Shown here: piece after piece, positions 62,801 through 64,000 of the stretch
How the letters are laid out: the number at the start of each line of letters is the position of its first letter
Numbering within the stretch: position 1 is the first letter of the stretch
Assembly: GCA_011800805.1 (NCBI GenBank)
Contig: MPNW01000024.1
Coordinates: forward strand, 62,657-126,656
Source: Hirudo medicinalis
Taxonomy: Eukaryota; Annelida; Clitellata; Hirudinida; Hirudinidae
Direction: 5' to 3'
DNA length: 64,000 nucleotides
The notes under the pieces: model-generated
Databases searched by the model: none
What the model saw: only the letters and a program-made list of their open reading frames with translations
What the model was told of the DNA's origin: nothing
Program-made: the position numbers and the translations under genes

Positions 62801-63874
62801 TTAAATGCATGATTATTAGTTTATTCAGTTCGTAGGAGACATTGCAAGGAATTGAACACGTCAGTGTCGTGAGAAGGCAATAAATTCAGATGACGTCACG
62901 TGACAACTGAGGACTTTGGAAATAAAAACAATTCAACTTAAATGAAATAAAGCGGAATAAACTCCACAATCCTGGTGGTCCGTGCCTCCTTTGCCATCTT
63001 GGAAAAATTAAATTTTAATCTAAAGAAATATTCAAACGCTCAATGGAGCCCCCTTAATTTTTCTTCCAAGCTCAGATAAGGAGTGAAAAGTTTCAGAAAA
63101 AAAAAAGTGAAAAGTTGAGGATCTCTTCGTGGTGAGGATGAAACTGTGAGGAATCGTCAGGAGAGGAAGCAACCGACCTCCTCGGGCACCATCAATCATC
63201 TGCCACGTAACATGTAATCCTGTCACACCTGTTACACGTCACAAATGCTTTCATGTCTTGAGGAGATGAGTGTTAGGAGGGTAATTGTGCGATGTTGTAT
63301 TTAGCTCTTCGTAATTTTGTTTTTTTTTTATAAACGCCTCAAATGCTTTTTTTTTTGCATAATTCTTTCCTTTATTTTCAAATTTCGTTTCAACGATGTG
63401 GTTTATCAAGTCTATCAAATAATTGAGTCTGGCTCTCGTATTTTCAAGGTCAGACAGACATTGCAATGGTAGGAGTTCGACGAACAGTTTTTAAAGTGAA
63501 GAAAATCTCAATCTGAAGAATTGTTTGCATGCTGGAATGCAGAGGAAATGCATGCATCGGTTACATTAAGAATTCTTTGAATTGAAGGATTAAGAAGGGT
63601 CCAGAAGCGAGATTATGGGTGATTAGTTTATGAACTTTTGACAAAATCTTAAATTATTATCCCATCCAGATCAAGAAATAAATAAATACTGACAAATAAA
63701 AACTGCAATAAATTTACCTTTGACGCACTGGTAGCTGATCTGCAAGTACAACTTGAAGTCCTTGGCACAGGGCTGCCTCAGTTGATCAAGCGTGGCCACA
63801 AGGACGCTGCAGTTGTTCCTACCTGTGCATTTCTCGTCCAGGTAATACGTCACGTCAGAACGACAGCCCATAGC
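45034..63874 (-). CDS. SUEL lectin-CUB-sushi transmembrane receptor, 5' end outside window
   Basis: Single-pass cell-surface protein of unknown function. Exons, highest first: 63718-63874, SUEL-type (rhamnose-binding) lectin half, CTGRNNCSV ... QPCAKDFKLYLQISYQC; 58557-58735, CUB first half, CGWTIVAEPGKKIQLSW; about 58023-58410, CUB middle, CPEWLILRDDDEEIKF; 57496-57705, CUB end, QVFYTSKTSTLQIILKF, a poly-Ser run, then KPLLMHYK; 50600-50758, sushi/CCP domain with four cysteines, WYMRCQDGEWTG; 47827-47918, a helix GIFLAVSVGIVLGVLVGAIMMCIIFV then basic RRK. Lectin, CUB and sushi exon joins are phase 1, typical of shuffled extracellular modules. The tail is either the 45034-46008 exon or a short HKK ending at 47812. 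Introns reach 7 kb and hold most of the local repeats. I cannot name an orthologue. Confidence 0.8.
48746..48822. repeat. ACTC-type tetranucleotide repeat
   Basis: ACTC/ACTA tetranucleotides with a central interruption (ATACGAACT), grading into TTCG and TTCA units. Confidence 0.9.
50418..50577. repeat. ATC/GTC trinucleotide repeat beside the sushi exon
   Basis: About 160 bases of alternating ATC and GTC blocks start only about 20 bases from the 3' splice side of the sushi exon. Poly-Asp, poly-Ser and poly-His frames here are artefacts. Its closeness to the donor at 50599 makes it relevant to splicing. Confidence 0.95.
52080..52235. repeat. GAT/GAC repeat in receptor intron
   Basis: GAT and GAC triplets with GCT and GGC interruptions. 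No coding meaning. Confidence 0.93.
53680..53870. repeat. GATGAT/GGTGAT repeat in receptor intron
   Basis: Imperfect GAT-based repeat, open on both strands as poly-Met or poly-Ile; no gene. Confidence 0.9.
55620..55740. repeat. GAC/GAT repeat in receptor intron
   Basis: Imperfect GAC/GAT/GGT triplets next to a GC-richer unassigned stretch. Confidence 0.88.
57254..57345. repeat. 18-bp tandem repeat, about 5 copies
   Basis: The unit CCGAATTAAATATAATTT repeats about five times, the last copy diverged. It lies about 150 bases beyond the donor of the last CUB exon. Confidence 0.92.
59525..59925. repeat. GATGATGATTGT 12-bp minisatellite with one N
   Basis: About 20 copies of a 12-bp unit GATGATGATTGT, with GGT variants, run to about 59772. 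An N follows, then plain GAT repeats and more 12-bp units. The N again marks a change of repeat phase. Confidence 0.95.
61078..61205. repeat. ATC/GTC-rich repeat
   Basis: Imperfect CATCAT/CGTCAT repeat with a GGCGGCAGCAGCAG interruption; the open frames are artefacts. Confidence 0.88.
61935..62480 (+). mobile_element. Decayed non-LTR retrotransposon reverse-transcriptase fragment
   Basis: With several stops and a frameshift the plus strand reads HSCGIDNIDHEF ... IADPLSSIFN ... VVPSEFKSDKVIP ... NFNNYRPTSILP, FPKLIQKI, LLNYSQFVFRKNHST, and later LSLIHPYLTYCNIV. These are conserved reverse-transcriptase and thumb segments of CR1/jockey-like LINEs. The catalytic palm with the [FY]ADD motif is missing between about 62350 and 62400, so an internal deletion is indicated. 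In-frame stops at TAG (62156-62158) and others show it is inactive. It lies in an intron of the minus-strand receptor, in antisense orientation. Confidence 0.85.
62563..62800. repeat. Duplicated LINE-proximal tail unit, about 134 bp, 2 copies
   Basis: AAGGTATTTCGTCGAATAAA then ATTTCTCTAAAAAA occurs at about 62565 and again at about 62699 with one change. Each copy is followed by TATTTAAGTCATTAAYTACA and TAAYTATTCATTTA. The unit lies directly downstream of the LINE fragment, as expected of a tandemly duplicated 3' tail. Confidence 0.8.
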
Positions 63875-64000
63875 CTCTGCATACCTGAGGAATTTCTCAT
63901 CATTATGTTTTTTTTATTTTTATTATCGTTGTTATTCTTGTCATCTTTTTATTTTCAAAGAATATTTCATATTTTTAGAAGTCGCTTTGAAATTTTCATC

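Larger units (their letters stand above)
58736..63717. other. Intron between lectin and CUB exons
   Basis: 5 kb. Contains a GC-richer unassigned block (58920-59220, open on both strands), the GATGATGATTGT minisatellite (59525-59925), a TCATCA-rich block (61078-61205), a decayed LINE (about 61935-62480) and duplicated A/T-rich units (62563-62800). Nothing else is recognisable. Confidence 0.7.

Overview
This window looks like nuclear DNA of an invertebrate animal. The genes are split by short AT-rich introns with GT-AG borders. Intergenic and intronic DNA is AT-rich and full of GAT/GTT/ATTC-type microsatellites, and decayed non-LTR retrotransposon and hAT-like pieces are present. Taxon is inference only: an AP endonuclease IV homologue and a ferroportin homologue, both to my knowledge absent from insects, sit beside two hairy/E(spl)-type genes, which suits a non-insect arthropod or another bilaterian. 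It is not prokaryotic, and there are no operons or CRISPR arrays. No rRNA or tRNA was recognised by eye.

Layout: (1) 0.5-4.7 kb (+), two tandem bHLH genes ending in WRPW. (2) 7.5-10.0 kb (+), an endonuclease IV-like gene, 8 exons. (3) 10.8-13.9 kb (+), MASTL/Greatwall kinase, 14 exons. (4) 14.5-22.1 kb (-), EMC1, 25 exons, convergent with MASTL. (5) 25.6-32.1 kb (-), a quiescin sulfhydryl oxidase whose last oxidase exon is followed 317 bp later, on the same strand and in a compatible splice phase, by TSP1 and cystine-knot exons of CCN type. (6) 32.1-37.6 kb, intergenic, with a LINE 3' fragment and a hAT-like MITE. (7) 37.6-41.7 kb (+), ferroportin, 9 exons. (8) 45.0-63.9 kb (-), the 3' part of a large receptor gene (SUEL lectin, CUB, sushi, transmembrane segment, probable cytoplasmic tail), with very long repeat-filled introns; its 5' end lies beyond the window.

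The most interesting points are the possible QSOX-CCN chimera, the endonuclease IV homologue in which three zinc-binding histidines are replaced, and the ferroportin in which three of four metal-site residues are replaced. The two WRPW genes lack a visible Orange domain. Three single-base frame breaks occur in otherwise phase-perfect gene models (EMC1 signal peptide, QSOX exon 1/2, ferroportin last exon). They suggest residual consensus errors and should be resolved before any gene is called broken.

Gene models were built by hand: exon borders were chosen so that splice signals, phase and protein similarity agree. Family residue numbers come from memory, and no database search was run. Nothing suggests that neighbouring genes share a pathway. 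EMC1 and QSOX both act in the secretory pathway, but that may be coincidence.
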